Source of the DNA: Bryobacterales bacterium
Lineage (GTDB): Bacteria; Acidobacteriota; Terriglobia; Bryobacterales; Bryobacteraceae
Assembly (NCBI GenBank): GCA_016789755.1
Contig: JAEUQG010000331.1
Coordinates: 1 to 35,357, forward strand
Reading direction: 5' to 3'
Length of the DNA stretch: 35,357 nucleotides
Shown: one piece after another, positions 7,761 to 18,430 of the stretch
Layout: each line of letters begins with the position of its first letter
Numbering within the stretch: position 1 is the stretch's first letter
Notes under the pieces: generated by a model
Database searches by the model: none
What the model was told of the DNA's origin: nothing
What the model saw: only the letters and a program-made list of their open reading frames with translations
Program-made: the position numbers and the translations under genes

Positions 7761-8978
7761 ATGAAATTCCTGCTGGCTGTGGCGCGCAAGGATCTACTGC
7801 ACATTGTCCGCGATCCGGCGGGACTCGCTTCGTCCATTGGAGTGCCACTGGTGTTGCTGGTGCTGCTGACGTCGGTCTTTGGGGGCGAGAAGGTCACTCC
7901 GAAGGGCAAGCTGCTGATTTCCGATGAGGACGGGTCGCTGGTGAGCCGGCTGCTCACGTCGGCGTTTTCTCAGGGCGAATTGGCGGAGATGATCGAGACG
8001 GAGAAGGTGAGCACTGCGGATGGGAAGCGGCGGATGGACGGGGGCGAGGCGTCGGCATTGCTGATTGTGCCGAAGGGGTTGAGCGAGGCGTTCCTCGATC
8101 GCAAGCCGTTCGAGTTGACGCTGCTGAAGAATCCGTCGCAAAGCATTCTGCCGGAACTGGTGGAAGAGGTGCTGTCGGTGTTCACGGAAGGCGGCTATTA
8201 CATCCAGCGAGTGTTGGGCGATGAGTTGACGGTGTTTCAATCGCGCCCCACGGATGCGGCGATTGCCGATATCAGTGTGCGGTTGCGGGGGGTGGGAGAC
8301 GCGGTGCGGACGCTGGCGGATCCGCCGCTGATCGATGTAAAGATGAAGCAGCCGGCGGCGCGGCAGCCGGTGAAACGCACTTCGTTCGGGGGGATACTGC
8401 TGCCGGGCATGCTGATGTTGTCGATGCTTTTCCTGAGCCAGGCGATGTGCGCCGAGATCTGGCGGGAGCGCACGAAGGGGACGCTGCGGCGGCTGGCGAT
8501 GGCGCCGCGTCCGCTGGCGGGGTGGCTGCTGGGGCGAGTACTTGCGGCGATGGTCGTGCTGGCGGCGATTGTGGGCATCACGCTGGTTGGCGGGCATTTC
8601 GGGCTGGGCGCGGAGTACGCCAATCCGGTGGGGCTTTTCGTGTGGTGTGTTTTTAGCGGAGCATCGATCTACCTTGCTATTTCGGCGCTGCAATTCCATG
8701 CATCGAGCGACCGTGCGGCGGCAACGTTCACGAATCTGCTGGTGCTTCCGCTGGCGCTGGCGGGCGGGAGCATGGCTCCGCTCGATTCGCTGCCTGCATC
8801 GATTGCCAGGATCGGCCGGCTGACGCCGAACGGAGCGGCAGTGGAACAGATGCGGCATCTCATGGCCGGTCCGGTGGGTGGGGATCTGTTCGTGGTGGGG
8901 GCGGCGTTGCTGTGCCTTGGCGGGGCCGGGTTTGCGCTGAGCCTGCGCGCATTGCGGCGCGGGTTCGCCGCTGGATAG
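7761..8978 (+). CDS. ABC-2 type transporter permease
   Basis: A 405-residue inner-membrane permease paired with the upstream ATPase. Residues about 20-41 form the first membrane helix. A large external domain spans about 45-210. The C-terminal half carries five further hydrophobic segments, beginning GGILLPGMLMLSMLFL. The coupling sequence ERTKGTLRRLAMAP between helices is the conserved element of ABC-2 permeases of the NatB/YhaP kind. GGGAG-type purines precede the ATG, overlapping the end of the ATPase gene. It is followed after 6 bases by a second permease gene, so the complex is probably a heterodimer of the two permeases with an ATPase dimer. Confidence 0.9.
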   Translation: MKFLLAVARKDLLHIVRDPAGLASSIGVPLVLLVLLTSVFGGEKVTPKGKLLISDEDGSLVSRLLTSAFSQGELAEMIETEKVSTADGKRRMDGGEASALLIVPKGLSEAFLDRKPFELTLLKNPSQSILPELVEEVLSVFTEGGYYIQRVLGDELTVFQSRPTDAAIADISVRLRGVGDAVRTLADPPLIDVKMKQPAARQPVKRTSFGGILLPGMLMLSMLFLSQAMCAEIWRERTKGTLRRLAMAPRPLAGWLLGRVLAAMVVLAAIVGITLVGGHFGLGAEYANPVGLFVWCVFSGASIYLAISALQFHASSDRAAATFTNLLVLPLALAGGSMAPLDSLPASIARIGRLTPNGAAVEQMRHLMAGPVGGDLFVVGAALLCLGGAGFALSLRALRRGFAAG

Positions 8979-8984
8979 AGAGCC

Positions 8985-10121
8985 ATGCGAGAGACCTGGT
9001 TCATCGCACGCACCGATCTGTTCCGCCTGCTGGCGCAGCGGGAAGTCATTGTGTGGACCTTCGTCATGCCGCTGGTGTTCTTCTATTTCATGAGCGCGGT
9101 GAACCAAGGGGTTGGGCGGAAAGCTCCGGGGCAGGATGTGTTGGGCGTGCTGGCGCCGGCGGATGCGGGGTATCTGGTGGGGCAACTGGGGGCAAGGCTG
9201 GAGCAGCGGGGTTTCGCTCCGCGCGTGGTGACCAGCGAGGAGGAACTGGCGCGATACGGGCGGCGGCTGCGGATTCCGGCGGGCTTCACGGCGTCGATCG
9301 AAGCGAAGAAGGCGGTGACACTCGAATACCAGCGTGCGGCGAGCGGAATCGGTGGCGATTACGACGAAGTCCGCATCCGGCGTGCGGCGTGGCAATTGCT
9401 GGCCGATTGCGGGCTGCAATTTCTGGCCGGCGAGCGGATTGACGATGCGGCGCTTCGTGCGGAGTTGGGGAAGCCGCGTCTGTTGACGGTGCGGGCGCAG
9501 GCTGCCGGCAAGCGGCGCGATCCTCCATCGGGGGCGGAGCAGGCGGTGCCGGGCACGATGGTGATGTTCGTGCTGCTGGTTTCGTTCACGACGGGGGCGA
9601 TCAGTCTGGTGATCCAGCGGCGAACGGGCACGTTGCGCCGGCTGGCGTTCAGCCCGATGCCGCGCGGTTCGATTGTGGCGGGCAAATGGGCAGCACGCTG
9701 GCTGCTGACCGCGGTGCAGATTGTGTATGCGATGACGGTGGGGACGCTGTTGTTCCATGTGCGGTGGGGGGAGCAGTTGGCTGCAGTTGTGGCCGTACTG
9801 CTAAGCTATGCGGCGCTGGCGGCGAGTCTGGGGGTGCTGCTGGGGAATTTCGCGCGCAACGAGAAACAGGTGATTGGAATCGGCGTGGTGGCGAGCAATC
9901 TTATGGCAGCGCTCGGCGGGTGCTGGTGGCCGATTGAAGTGACACCGCGATGGGCGCAGTCGATCGCGGTGCTGATGCCGACGGGTTGGGCGATGGATGC
10001 GATGCACAAGCTGATTTCCTTTGAGATGCCGGCTTCGGCGGTGCTGCCTCATATTGCGGCGATGCTGGCGGTGGCGGTGCTTTCGGGGTGGGTGATTGCG
10101 CGGCGGTTCCGATTCGATTGA
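8985..10121 (+). CDS. ABC-2 type transporter permease, second subunit
   Basis: A 378-residue membrane protein with the same layout as its upstream neighbour: one N-terminal helix (VIVWTFVMPLVFFYFM, about 24-40), an external domain to about residue 185, then five or six hydrophobic segments from VMFVLLVSFTTGAISLVI. The coupling motif RRTGTLRRLAFSPMPRGS matches ABC-2 permeases. GAGAG lies just before the ATG. It is the third gene of the exporter operon and probably the partner half-transporter. No recognisable terminator follows it; the next gene starts 127 bases downstream. Confidence 0.9.
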   Translation: MRETWFIARTDLFRLLAQREVIVWTFVMPLVFFYFMSAVNQGVGRKAPGQDVLGVLAPADAGYLVGQLGARLEQRGFAPRVVTSEEELARYGRRLRIPAGFTASIEAKKAVTLEYQRAASGIGGDYDEVRIRRAAWQLLADCGLQFLAGERIDDAALRAELGKPRLLTVRAQAAGKRRDPPSGAEQAVPGTMVMFVLLVSFTTGAISLVIQRRTGTLRRLAFSPMPRGSIVAGKWAARWLLTAVQIVYAMTVGTLLFHVRWGEQLAAVVAVLLSYAALAASLGVLLGNFARNEKQVIGIGVVASNLMAALGGCWWPIEVTPRWAQSIAVLMPTGWAMDAMHKLISFEMPASAVLPHIAAMLAVAVLSGWVIARRFRFD

Positions 10122-10248
10122 CGGCCGGAGAGCCGTTGCTCCTGTAAATCCGGTGTAACAAGTGGTTCGCCAACTCCGCTGTTAGCTTGGAGCCAGATCG
10201 TGGCGCTACATACCCGCCGCGAAATGCAAATCAGGGAGTTGGCTCACC

Positions 10249-13200
10249 ATGTCTATCCTTCGAATGGCTCTCACATTCGCGGCACTTGCTTCGGCCGCGC
10301 TGGCACAAATCACCGGAGAGATCCGCGGATCGGTATCCGATTCCACCTCCGCGCTGGTGCCGGGCGCGAAGGTCAGTCTTATCAGCATTGAGACTGGCGA
10401 GAAACGCGAGTTTCTGTCGGACAAGGAAGGCCGATTTGCGTTCGGTCTGCTGAAGATCGGCGATTACCAGATTGTTGTGGAGGCGGAGGGCTTCCGCAAG
10501 GCGTCGACGCAGGCGAATGTGCGCAGTTCGGAGATTACTGGGGTGGCGATCAAGCTGGAAGTCGGGCAGGTGACGGAGCAGGTGACGGTTACGGACGCGA
10601 TAGCCGTGCTGGATACGCAGAGCGCGCAGGTGCAGGAGTCTTACGATTCCAAGCGGACGGCGGAAATTCCGGTGGGGCGCAATCCGAATGTGCTGGCGAC
10701 GACGCTGCCTGGGATTGTGCCGAATCCATCGGGATTCAATTCGGGGAGCTTCATTACGAACGGCAACCGGGCGCGGGCCAACAATATTACGATCGACAAC
10801 ATCACGGCGACGGATATATCCACGGCGGGCACGGGTTCGACGAATAACGGGCCGCTGAACTTTTCGTCGATTAAAGAAGTGAAGATCATCACGAACAACA
10901 TGAGCGCCGAGTTCGGACGGAACTCGGGAGCGCAGGTGCAGTACATCACCAAGTCCGGGACGAACGAATTCCATGGCGAGGTGTATGAGTACTTCCGCAA
11001 CGACAAGCTGAATGCGCGGGACGTGTTCGACCGCAGCGGCAGCGCACCGATCACGCGGCACAACCAGTTCGGCGGAGTGCTGGGCGGGCCGATCGTCCGC
11101 AACAAGACGCACTTCTTTCTGAGTTCGGAGATTACGCCGATCCGCGGGGCGGGTGGGACGCGCGTGGCGCAGGTGCCCACGGCATCGATGCTCGCCGGGG
11201 TGACGGACGCGACGTCGCGGCGGCTGCTGGAGCAGTACAAGCTTCCGGCCGCGGAAACGGACTCGGGGACGTTCGGGAATGTGCAGCAATCGGCGCCGAG
11301 TCCGACGGATTTCTATCAATACTCGGCGCGCTTCGATCATCAGTTTTCGGGGAAGGATACGATTTACGGCCGCTACGGGCGGGCGCAGAACGACGGCACG
11401 AGCGCGAACAACACGTTCGTGGGGACGAACCTTGCGAACTTCGGTTTGATTTCGACCAACAGCGTCTACAGCGCCAACATCAATGAGACGCACGTTTTCA
11501 CGAACACGCTGATCAATGAACTGCGGGCGGGCTTTGGGCGCACGTCGCCGATCTTCGATTTGAACACGACGGTGCCGTTGGGGCCACGCATCTCGTTCGC
11601 CAACGGGCAGATTGCCACGTTCGGGCAATCGGACATCGCGCCGCAGGGGCGCATACAGAACACCTACCAGATCGGGGATACGATTTCCTGGTACAAGGGG
11701 CGGCATAACATCCGCGCGGGCGGGGACTTTTTCCGCTATCAGGGCAACAGCTTTTTCGAGCAGCAGGTGCGCGGCGCCTACATCTTTCTCAACTGGGATG
11801 ATTTCGCCGCCGGGCGCCCCAATTCCTACACGCAGCGGTTCGGGGGCACGGTGCGCGGGCATCGTACGTGGATCGCTTCCGGGTTTTTCCAGGACGACTA
11901 CCGGCTGACACCGCACTTCACGTTGAACCTGGGATTGCGGTTTGAGACTTTCGGAGCGGTGACGGAGGTGAATAAGCTCACTTCGACGCTGAACTTCGGG
12001 TGCCGCGATAGTCTGGGCGCGGCGGGTTCAGGGAACCTGGGGTGCTTCAATGTCGGCGATCAGGCAGTGCGGACCAATTACTACACGCAGCCGCGGTTTG
12101 GCTTTGCCTGGAATCCGGGCGGCGGCAAGACGGTGATCCGTGGCGGTTACGGGCTGGTGGCGGACTTCAATTTCCTGAACCCGATCACGAATCAGCGGGC
12201 GCTGCCGCCGTTCGTGGTGGCGGCAAACATCACCGGGACGGCGAATTTCAGCGGTGGAAATAGCTGGTCGAACCTGGTGGGAGGGACGGCGGATATTCAG
12301 CGGCAAAGCTCGTCGCTCATCGGCCGGGTGCGGAACGATGTACTGAACTATGGCGATATCAACCCTGTGATCGACATTGGGCTGCGGAATCCGCAGGTGC
12401 ATCAGTGGAGCTTCGGCATGCAGCGGCAGTTGCCGGAGCGTGTGGTGCTGAAGGTGGCCTATACGGGGACGAAGGGCAACTATCTGCAGCGTGCGCGGCA
12501 GTTGAATTTGAATTCGAATGTTCCGCGGGCGGCGACGGATCTGAACGACGAACTGGCACGGTCGAGTGAGTTTGTGAATTCGCTGGCGGCGATGACCGGA
12601 TCTCCGGTGCGCTTCAGCACGCGTGTGGATCCGCGGTTCAATATCGTGAATTATTACGACAGTTCGGCGAACTCCAATTTCCACGCGTTGGAAGTGCTGG
12701 CGACGCGGCCCTTCGATCACGGGCTTTCGCTGCATGTGGGCTATACGTACGGCAAGTCGATCGACGATGTCTCGGATGCGCTGACGACGATCAGCAACGA
12801 CAGCACGCTGATTCAGAATCCGCTGAATCTGCGGGAGAACCGGGCTGTTTCGGGATTCGATCTGCGGCAACGGCTGGTGATCACGCATGTTTGGGAATTG
12901 CCGTGGGGCAAGACGATCTCGAATCCGGTACTGAAGCAGATTGCGTATGGATGGGGCTTTTCGGGGATTTCGAGTTTCCGGACAGGTTTTCCGGTGAGCT
13001 TCGATGCAGGTCCGCGGCTGGGCGTGGCAACGATCTCGACGATCACGACGGGCGGCGTGCAGCGGCCGATGACGGCGGGTCCGTTTGAGTTCAACCCTCT
13101 GCCGGCAGGCAGCGCCGGCGCACCCACCGGGTTGAATAACGATGCGGTGGCAGGACGGCGGATCGCCACGTACGCGCAGAGCCTGGGGCTTTCGCAGCAA

Positions 13201-13458
13201 CTGCTGGGGACGTTCGGGAATCTGGGGCGCAACAGCCACCGGCTGAACGGACAGACGGATTATACATGGAACGTCTACAAGCGGTTTTCATTTGCGGAGC
13301 GGATGAATCTGCAAGTACGGGCGGAGATGTACAACACGTTCAATAACGTCAGTTTTCTGGATGTGAACCGGAACATTACCAACGCCGCGTTTGGACAGTA
13401 CACGACTGCCGCGGGGAACCAGCGGATCTTCCAGCTTGGGGCGGTGTTGCAGTTTTAG
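10249..13458 (+). CDS. Oar-like TonB-dependent receptor with N-terminal carboxypeptidase-regulatory-like domain
   Basis: A 1069-residue outer-membrane protein of the large Oar/Solibacter type. The signal peptide ends at about residue 20 (ALASAALAQ). Residues about 21-105 form a carboxypeptidase-regulatory-like beta-sandwich (ITGEIRGSVSDSTSALVPGAKV). A plug-like region follows, with FITNGNRARANNITIDN and FGRNSGAQVQYITKSGTNEFHG at about 170-245. The remainder is a long beta-barrel ending in the aromatic residue F of GAVLQF, as outer-membrane barrel proteins usually do. Such receptors are strongly expanded in Acidobacteria and are thought to import large ligands such as oligosaccharides. GGGAG lies about 10 bases before the chosen ATG; an internal in-frame ATG at codon 6 would also leave a signal peptide. 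It appears to be transcribed alone. Confidence 0.93.
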   Translation: MSILRMALTFAALASAALAQITGEIRGSVSDSTSALVPGAKVSLISIETGEKREFLSDKEGRFAFGLLKIGDYQIVVEAEGFRKASTQANVRSSEITGVAIKLEVGQVTEQVTVTDAIAVLDTQSAQVQESYDSKRTAEIPVGRNPNVLATTLPGIVPNPSGFNSGSFITNGNRARANNITIDNITATDISTAGTGSTNNGPLNFSSIKEVKIITNNMSAEFGRNSGAQVQYITKSGTNEFHGEVYEYFRNDKLNARDVFDRSGSAPITRHNQFGGVLGGPIVRNKTHFFLSSEITPIRGAGGTRVAQVPTASMLAGVTDATSRRLLEQYKLPAAETDSGTFGNVQQSAPSPTDFYQYSARFDHQFSGKDTIYGRYGRAQNDGTSANNTFVGTNLANFGLISTNSVYSANINETHVFTNTLINELRAGFGRTSPIFDLNTTVPLGPRISFANGQIATFGQSDIAPQGRIQNTYQIGDTISWYKGRHNIRAGGDFFRYQGNSFFEQQVRGAYIFLNWDDFAAGRPNSYTQRFGGTVRGHRTWIASGFFQDDYRLTPHFTLNLGLRFETFGAVTEVNKLTSTLNFGCRDSLGAAGSGNLGCFNVGDQAVRTNYYTQPRFGFAWNPGGGKTVIRGGYGLVADFNFLNPITNQRALPPFVVAANITGTANFSGGNSWSNLVGGTADIQRQSSSLIGRVRNDVLNYGDINPVIDIGLRNPQVHQWSFGMQRQLPERVVLKVAYTGTKGNYLQRARQLNLNSNVPRAATDLNDELARSSEFVNSLAAMTGSPVRFSTRVDPRFNIVNYYDSSANSNFHALEVLATRPFDHGLSLHVGYTYGKSIDDVSDALTTISNDSTLIQNPLNLRENRAVSGFDLRQRLVITHVWELPWGKTISNPVLKQIAYGWGFSGISSFRTGFPVSFDAGPRLGVATISTITTGGVQRPMTAGPFEFNPLPAGSAGAPTGLNNDAVAGRRIATYAQSLGLSQQLLGTFGNLGRNSHRLNGQTDYTWNVYKRFSFAERMNLQVRAEMYNTFNNVSFLDVNRNITNAAFGQYTTAAGNQRIFQLGAVLQF

Positions 13459-13521
13459 ACAGAAGACGGAAGACAGGAGACGGAAGATGGGAGATGGGAG
13501 ACAGAAGTCGGGAGATGGAGG
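13459..13521. repeat. Polypurine low-complexity tract between convergent genes
   Basis: The 63 bases between the receptor stop and the stop of the converging permease gene are almost entirely A and G on the plus strand. They are built from loose repeats of AGAAGACGG, GGAGACGG and GGAGATG. No hairpin or T-run is present, so it is not a standard terminator. Confidence 0.7.
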
Positions 13522-14793
<1,272 letters not shown>

Positions 14794-14795
14794 GG

Positions 14796-16016
14796 CTAAT
14801 CGGCCCTCAAAGCGACGACGGGATCGAGGCGCGAGGCGCGCATGGCGGGGTAGATGCCGAAGAAGAGGCCGATGGCGGAACTCATCGCCAGCCCGAAGAT
14901 TACCACCCAAGTTTCAACCTGCGTGGGGAAGGAGGTGAGGCGGCGGACTGCGAAAGCGAAGAGGAAGCCGGCGAAGATGCCGATAGCGCCGCCGGCCAGG
15001 CATTGCAGCAGGCTTTCGGCGAGGAACTGGCGGCGGATGTCGGACTGAGTGGCGCCGACGGCGCGGCGAATGCCGATTTCCTTTCTGCGCTCACTGACGC
15101 TGACGAGCATGACGTTCATGATGACGATGCCGCCGACGATGGCGGAAATGGCGCTCACCATGAGGAAGACGGCGAAGAAGGCGGCGGAGATGCTTTGCCA
15201 GAGGGAGATGTAGCTGTCTTTGGTGGCGATGAAGAAATCGTCCTCGGCGCCGGCGGGCACGTGACGGATGGCTCGCAGGGTCATGAGGGTTTCCTGCCGG
15301 GCTTCTTCAAATGCTGGTCCGGGGGCTTTGACGTTGATGGTCACGCTGGAACGGCGGCTGCTGAGGCGCAGGTAGGTGTTCATGGGGAGGATGACGAACT
15401 TATCCTGATCCTGGCCGAGGAGTGAGCCGAGTTTTTCGAGGGTGCCGATGACGGTGCATTCGATCGCGCCGACGCGGAGGATGTTGCCGAGCGGATCGGC
15501 GCCGGTGAAGAACTGCTCGCGGATGGTGTCGCCGATCAAACAGACTTGCGCCGAGCGCTGGTCCTCCGAGGCGGTGAAGTAGCGGCCCAATTCGACGGTG
15601 CGGGTGTCGATGGCGGCCATGGGGGCAGTGTGCCCATAGAAGGTCACGTCGGCGATTTCGTCGTCGCGAAAGCGGACGCGGCCGGTGGAACTGGCGGTTG
15701 CCCCCACCTGCTCGCAATGGCGGCAGGCGGCGGCCACGGCGGCGACATTGTCGAGATCGAACTTACGATGCTTGAGGGCCTTCATGATGGATCCGAAATC
15801 GGTGACGGTGAAGGGCGTGCGGGCGATCTGAAAGACATCGGCGCCGAGGTTGGCGACTTTGGTTTCGACAAAGCGGTTAGCGCCCTGCACGAGGGTCATG
15901 ACGGCGATGAGCGTGGCGACACCCATGGTAAGGCCGAGCACGGTGAGCGAAGCGCGAAGCTTATGCACGCGCACGGCGCGCACGGATTCGTCGACAATGT
16001 CGCGCAGGACGATCAA
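14796..16016 (-). CDS. MacB/FtsX-type ABC transporter permease, TTG start
   Basis: A 406-residue permease. The first helix is at about residues 20-45 (RASLTVLGLTMGVATLIAVM). A periplasmic MacB core follows, then an FtsX domain with GGIVIMNVMLVSVSERRKEIGIRRAVGA and the family ending RASRLDPVVALRAD. The frame opens directly after the TGA of the upstream permease. The first start codon is the adjoining TTG at 16016-16014, and GGGAGGA sits five bases upstream, which strongly supports it. An ATG overlapping that TGA is out of frame. It is the middle gene of a three-permease operon. No ATPase domain is present. Confidence 0.88.
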   Translation of the reverse strand: MIVLRDIVDESVRAVRVHKLRASLTVLGLTMGVATLIAVMTLVQGANRFVETKVANLGADVFQIARTPFTVTDFGSIMKALKHRKFDLDNVAAVAAACRHCEQVGATASSTGRVRFRDDEIADVTFYGHTAPMAAIDTRTVELGRYFTASEDQRSAQVCLIGDTIREQFFTGADPLGNILRVGAIECTVIGTLEKLGSLLGQDQDKFVILPMNTYLRLSSRRSSVTINVKAPGPAFEEARQETLMTLRAIRHVPAGAEDDFFIATKDSYISLWQSISAAFFAVFLMVSAISAIVGGIVIMNVMLVSVSERRKEIGIRRAVGATQSDIRRQFLAESLLQCLAGGAIGIFAGFLFAFAVRRLTSFPTQVETWVVIFGLAMSSAIGLFFGIYPAMRASRLDPVVALRAD

Positions 16017-18383
16017 TCATTCCTCCCGCAAGGCGATCATGGGATCGACGCGCGAGGCGCGCAGCGAGGGTAGAAAGGCGGCGAGCAGCGACGACGCCAG
16101 TACGAGCGCGGCGACGGAGGCGTAGGTGATCCAGTCGGCGCCGGTGATGCCGAAGAGCATGGTGTCCACAACCTTATGCAAAGCGAAGGAGAGCGCGGCG
16201 CCGGCGGCGAGCCCGATGGCGGCAAGCACGGCCGCCTGGCCGAGCGACGAGCGCAGCAGTTGGCCGGGAGATGCGCCGAGCGCCATGCGCAGGCCGAATT
16301 CGGAAGTGCGCTGCGACACCATATAGTTCATGATGCCGTAGACGCCGGCCATGGCGAGGGCGATGGCGAGGAAGGCGAACAGGCCGAGCAGGAAGGTGCG
16401 GAAGCGGGGCGTGGCCACCGAGTCGTGAACCATGGTTTCAAGCGTGGTGAACTTGATGGCGAAGCTGGGGCTGAGCTCGCGCATCTTTGTTTGCACGGCG
16501 GGGATCATGGCTCGCGGGTCACCGCCGGCCCGGAGCACTACTTGCAGTTCGTTGGCCAAGAAGGGATGCTGCTGGAAAGGCATGTAGAGCTGCGGTTCGG
16601 GTGTGTCGGCGGGCGAGGACTGGCGCACATCGGAAACGACGCCGACGATGGTCATCCAGTTGGGTGAATCGAGCCCGCACTGCAGTCGCCGCCCGATGGG
16701 ATCTTCGTTGCCGAATACCTGTTTGACCAGCGACTGGCTGACGATGGCGACGAAGGGGGCGTCGTATTGGTCACGGGCGGTGAAGTCGCGGCCGCGCTCG
16801 AGGCGGATGCCGATGGTGTGGAAATAGCCGGGGCTGGTGAGGCGGAATCCGGCGGAGGGCAGCTTCTCGCCCGGGGCGAATTTGTGGATTCCTTCGACGG
16901 CGTACATGCCGAACGATCCGTAACGGCCGGTGGGCAATCCCATCACCGCGGCGACGCTTTCGATGCGGGGGATGCGGCCTAGCTCGGTGAACACATTTTC
17001 GTAGTGGCGGGTGGCGGCGATGTGTCCGGGCAGATCCTTAGCCGGAGCGTGGGCGTACATGACGAGGATGCCTTCGGGGCGATAGCCAAGCTCGACGGAA
17101 TGGAGATTGAGGAAGCTGCGCAACAGCAGGGCCGCGCCCACGGCGAGGGTGACGCTGAGGGCGATCTCGACGGCCACCAGGACCTGGCGCAAACGTTGGG
17201 AGCGGGCGCCGACGAGCCCGCGCATGCCGCCCTGTTTGAGGGCATCGCTGAGGTCGACGCGGGAGGCTTCCATGGCGGGCATGAGTCCGAAGACGAGGCT
17301 GGCGAGCACCGAAACGGCCATGGTGAAGGCGAGGACCGCGGCGTTGAGGCGGACATCGGCGAGGCGCGGCAATTGGGGCGCAAGGCTGGTGAGGGCATCC
17401 AGGCAGAACCAGGCGAGGAGGAGGCCGAGTGCGCCTCCAGCGAGTCCGAGCGCGAGATTCTCGATGGCGAGTTGGCGCAGGATGCGGCCGCGTCCGGCGC
17501 CGAGTGCGACGCGCACAGCGAACTCCCGGCCGCGCGAGGCTCCGCGGGCCAGCAGTAGATTGGCCACGTTGGCGCAAGCGATGAGCAGGACGAGGGAAAC
17601 GGCGCCCAGGAGGAAATAGAGCATGCGGCGCATGGGGCCGACGAGGGATTCTTTGAGCGGGGTGATGGCGATGGTTTTGCCGCGGTTGGAGTCGGGGAAT
17701 GCGTTGGCGAGTTGTTCGGAAAGCGATGTGAGTTCGGCTTGCGCGGCATCGAGGCTGACGCCCGCCTTGAGCCGTGCCACGGCCGGGTAGTTGTAGGCGG
17801 TGCGATTGAGATTGCGAGGCTGGAGGGGCGAGGGGAGCCAGATTTCGGCGGTGCGGGGAAAGCGCAACTCGGCAGGGATGACTCCCACCACTTCGTAGAT
17901 TTTGTGTTCGACGCTGAATTTCTGGCCTAGGGCGTTTTCCGCGCCGCCGAGGTGTTTGGCGGCGAACGCGGTGCTGACGACGGCGGAGGGCTCATCGCCG
18001 TTGGTGAAGAGGCGGCCATGGCGGGGCTCGGCGCCGATGACGCGGAAGAATTCGGGATTGACGAAGAAGACGCCGGTGAATTCGGCTTTCTCGCGGAGTT
18101 GGACTCCGATCTCGCCCCCGCTGAACGAACTGAGGGCGGCAAACGAGCGGGTTTCCTTGCGGACATCGACGAGGTCGCCGCCGGCCAGACGCGGAGCGAG
18201 GCGGCCCGTATCGGCGAAGCGGGCTCCGAGGCTGACGATCCGATCGGGATCGTTGTAAGCAAGCGGCGAGAGCAGCACCGTTTCCACGACGCTGAAGATG
18301 GCCGAGTTCGCACCGATGCCGAGCGCCAGGGTGAGCACAGCGACGGCGGTGAAACCGGGGCTCTTACGGAAGGTTCGGAGCAT
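16017..18383 (-). CDS. ADOP-type duplicated MacB/FtsX permease
   Basis: A 788-residue permease with the duplicated layout of acidobacterial duplicated orphan permeases. The first helix is at about residues 10-35 (GFTAVAVLTLALGIGANSAIF), followed by a periplasmic domain. FtsX domain 1 lies at about 240-360 and contains LLIACANVANLLLARGASR. A second periplasmic domain and FtsX domain 2 follow (AGVYGIMNYMVSQRTSEFG), ending RASRVDPMIALREE. The chosen start is ATG 18383-18381, directly before the family-typical LRTFRKSPGF. An in-frame TTG at 18404 is possible but has no ribosome site. As usual for the family there is no cognate ATPase alongside. It is followed without a gap by two ordinary MacB-type permeases. 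Confidence 0.92.
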   Translation of the reverse strand: MLRTFRKSPGFTAVAVLTLALGIGANSAIFSVVETVLLSPLAYNDPDRIVSLGARFADTGRLAPRLAGGDLVDVRKETRSFAALSSFSGGEIGVQLREKAEFTGVFFVNPEFFRVIGAEPRHGRLFTNGDEPSAVVSTAFAAKHLGGAENALGQKFSVEHKIYEVVGVIPAELRFPRTAEIWLPSPLQPRNLNRTAYNYPAVARLKAGVSLDAAQAELTSLSEQLANAFPDSNRGKTIAITPLKESLVGPMRRMLYFLLGAVSLVLLIACANVANLLLARGASRGREFAVRVALGAGRGRILRQLAIENLALGLAGGALGLLLAWFCLDALTSLAPQLPRLADVRLNAAVLAFTMAVSVLASLVFGLMPAMEASRVDLSDALKQGGMRGLVGARSQRLRQVLVAVEIALSVTLAVGAALLLRSFLNLHSVELGYRPEGILVMYAHAPAKDLPGHIAATRHYENVFTELGRIPRIESVAAVMGLPTGRYGSFGMYAVEGIHKFAPGEKLPSAGFRLTSPGYFHTIGIRLERGRDFTARDQYDAPFVAIVSQSLVKQVFGNEDPIGRRLQCGLDSPNWMTIVGVVSDVRQSSPADTPEPQLYMPFQQHPFLANELQVVLRAGGDPRAMIPAVQTKMRELSPSFAIKFTTLETMVHDSVATPRFRTFLLGLFAFLAIALAMAGVYGIMNYMVSQRTSEFGLRMALGASPGQLLRSSLGQAAVLAAIGLAAGAALSFALHKVVDTMLFGITGADWITYASVAALVLASSLLAAFLPSLRASRVDPMIALREE

Positions 18384-18414
18384 CTCTCCACTCTCGCATA
18401 TCAAAGGAGGAGAG
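18384..18414 (-). promoter_or_regulatory. Possible hairpin sequestering the ribosome site of the ADOP permease gene
   Basis: On the minus-strand transcript, CUCUCC (18414-18409) can pair perfectly with GGAGAG (18389-18384), which lies right before the AUG. The loop is 19 bases. The purine arm is the only ribosome-site-like sequence for this gene, so pairing could lower its translation. This is seen in sequence only and the stem is short. Confidence 0.25.
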
Positions 18415-18430
18415 ACGGCGCCGGAGGCTG

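Noticed and set aside
7794..9758. A 654-codon open frame on the minus strand
   Set aside because: It is antisense to the two ABC-2 permease genes, has an Arg/His/Gln/Pro-rich product and no recognisable domain.
10231..11916. A 561-codon open frame on the minus strand
   Set aside because: It is antisense to the Oar-like receptor, arginine-rich, with no domain; the receptor frame has signal peptide, domains and barrel.
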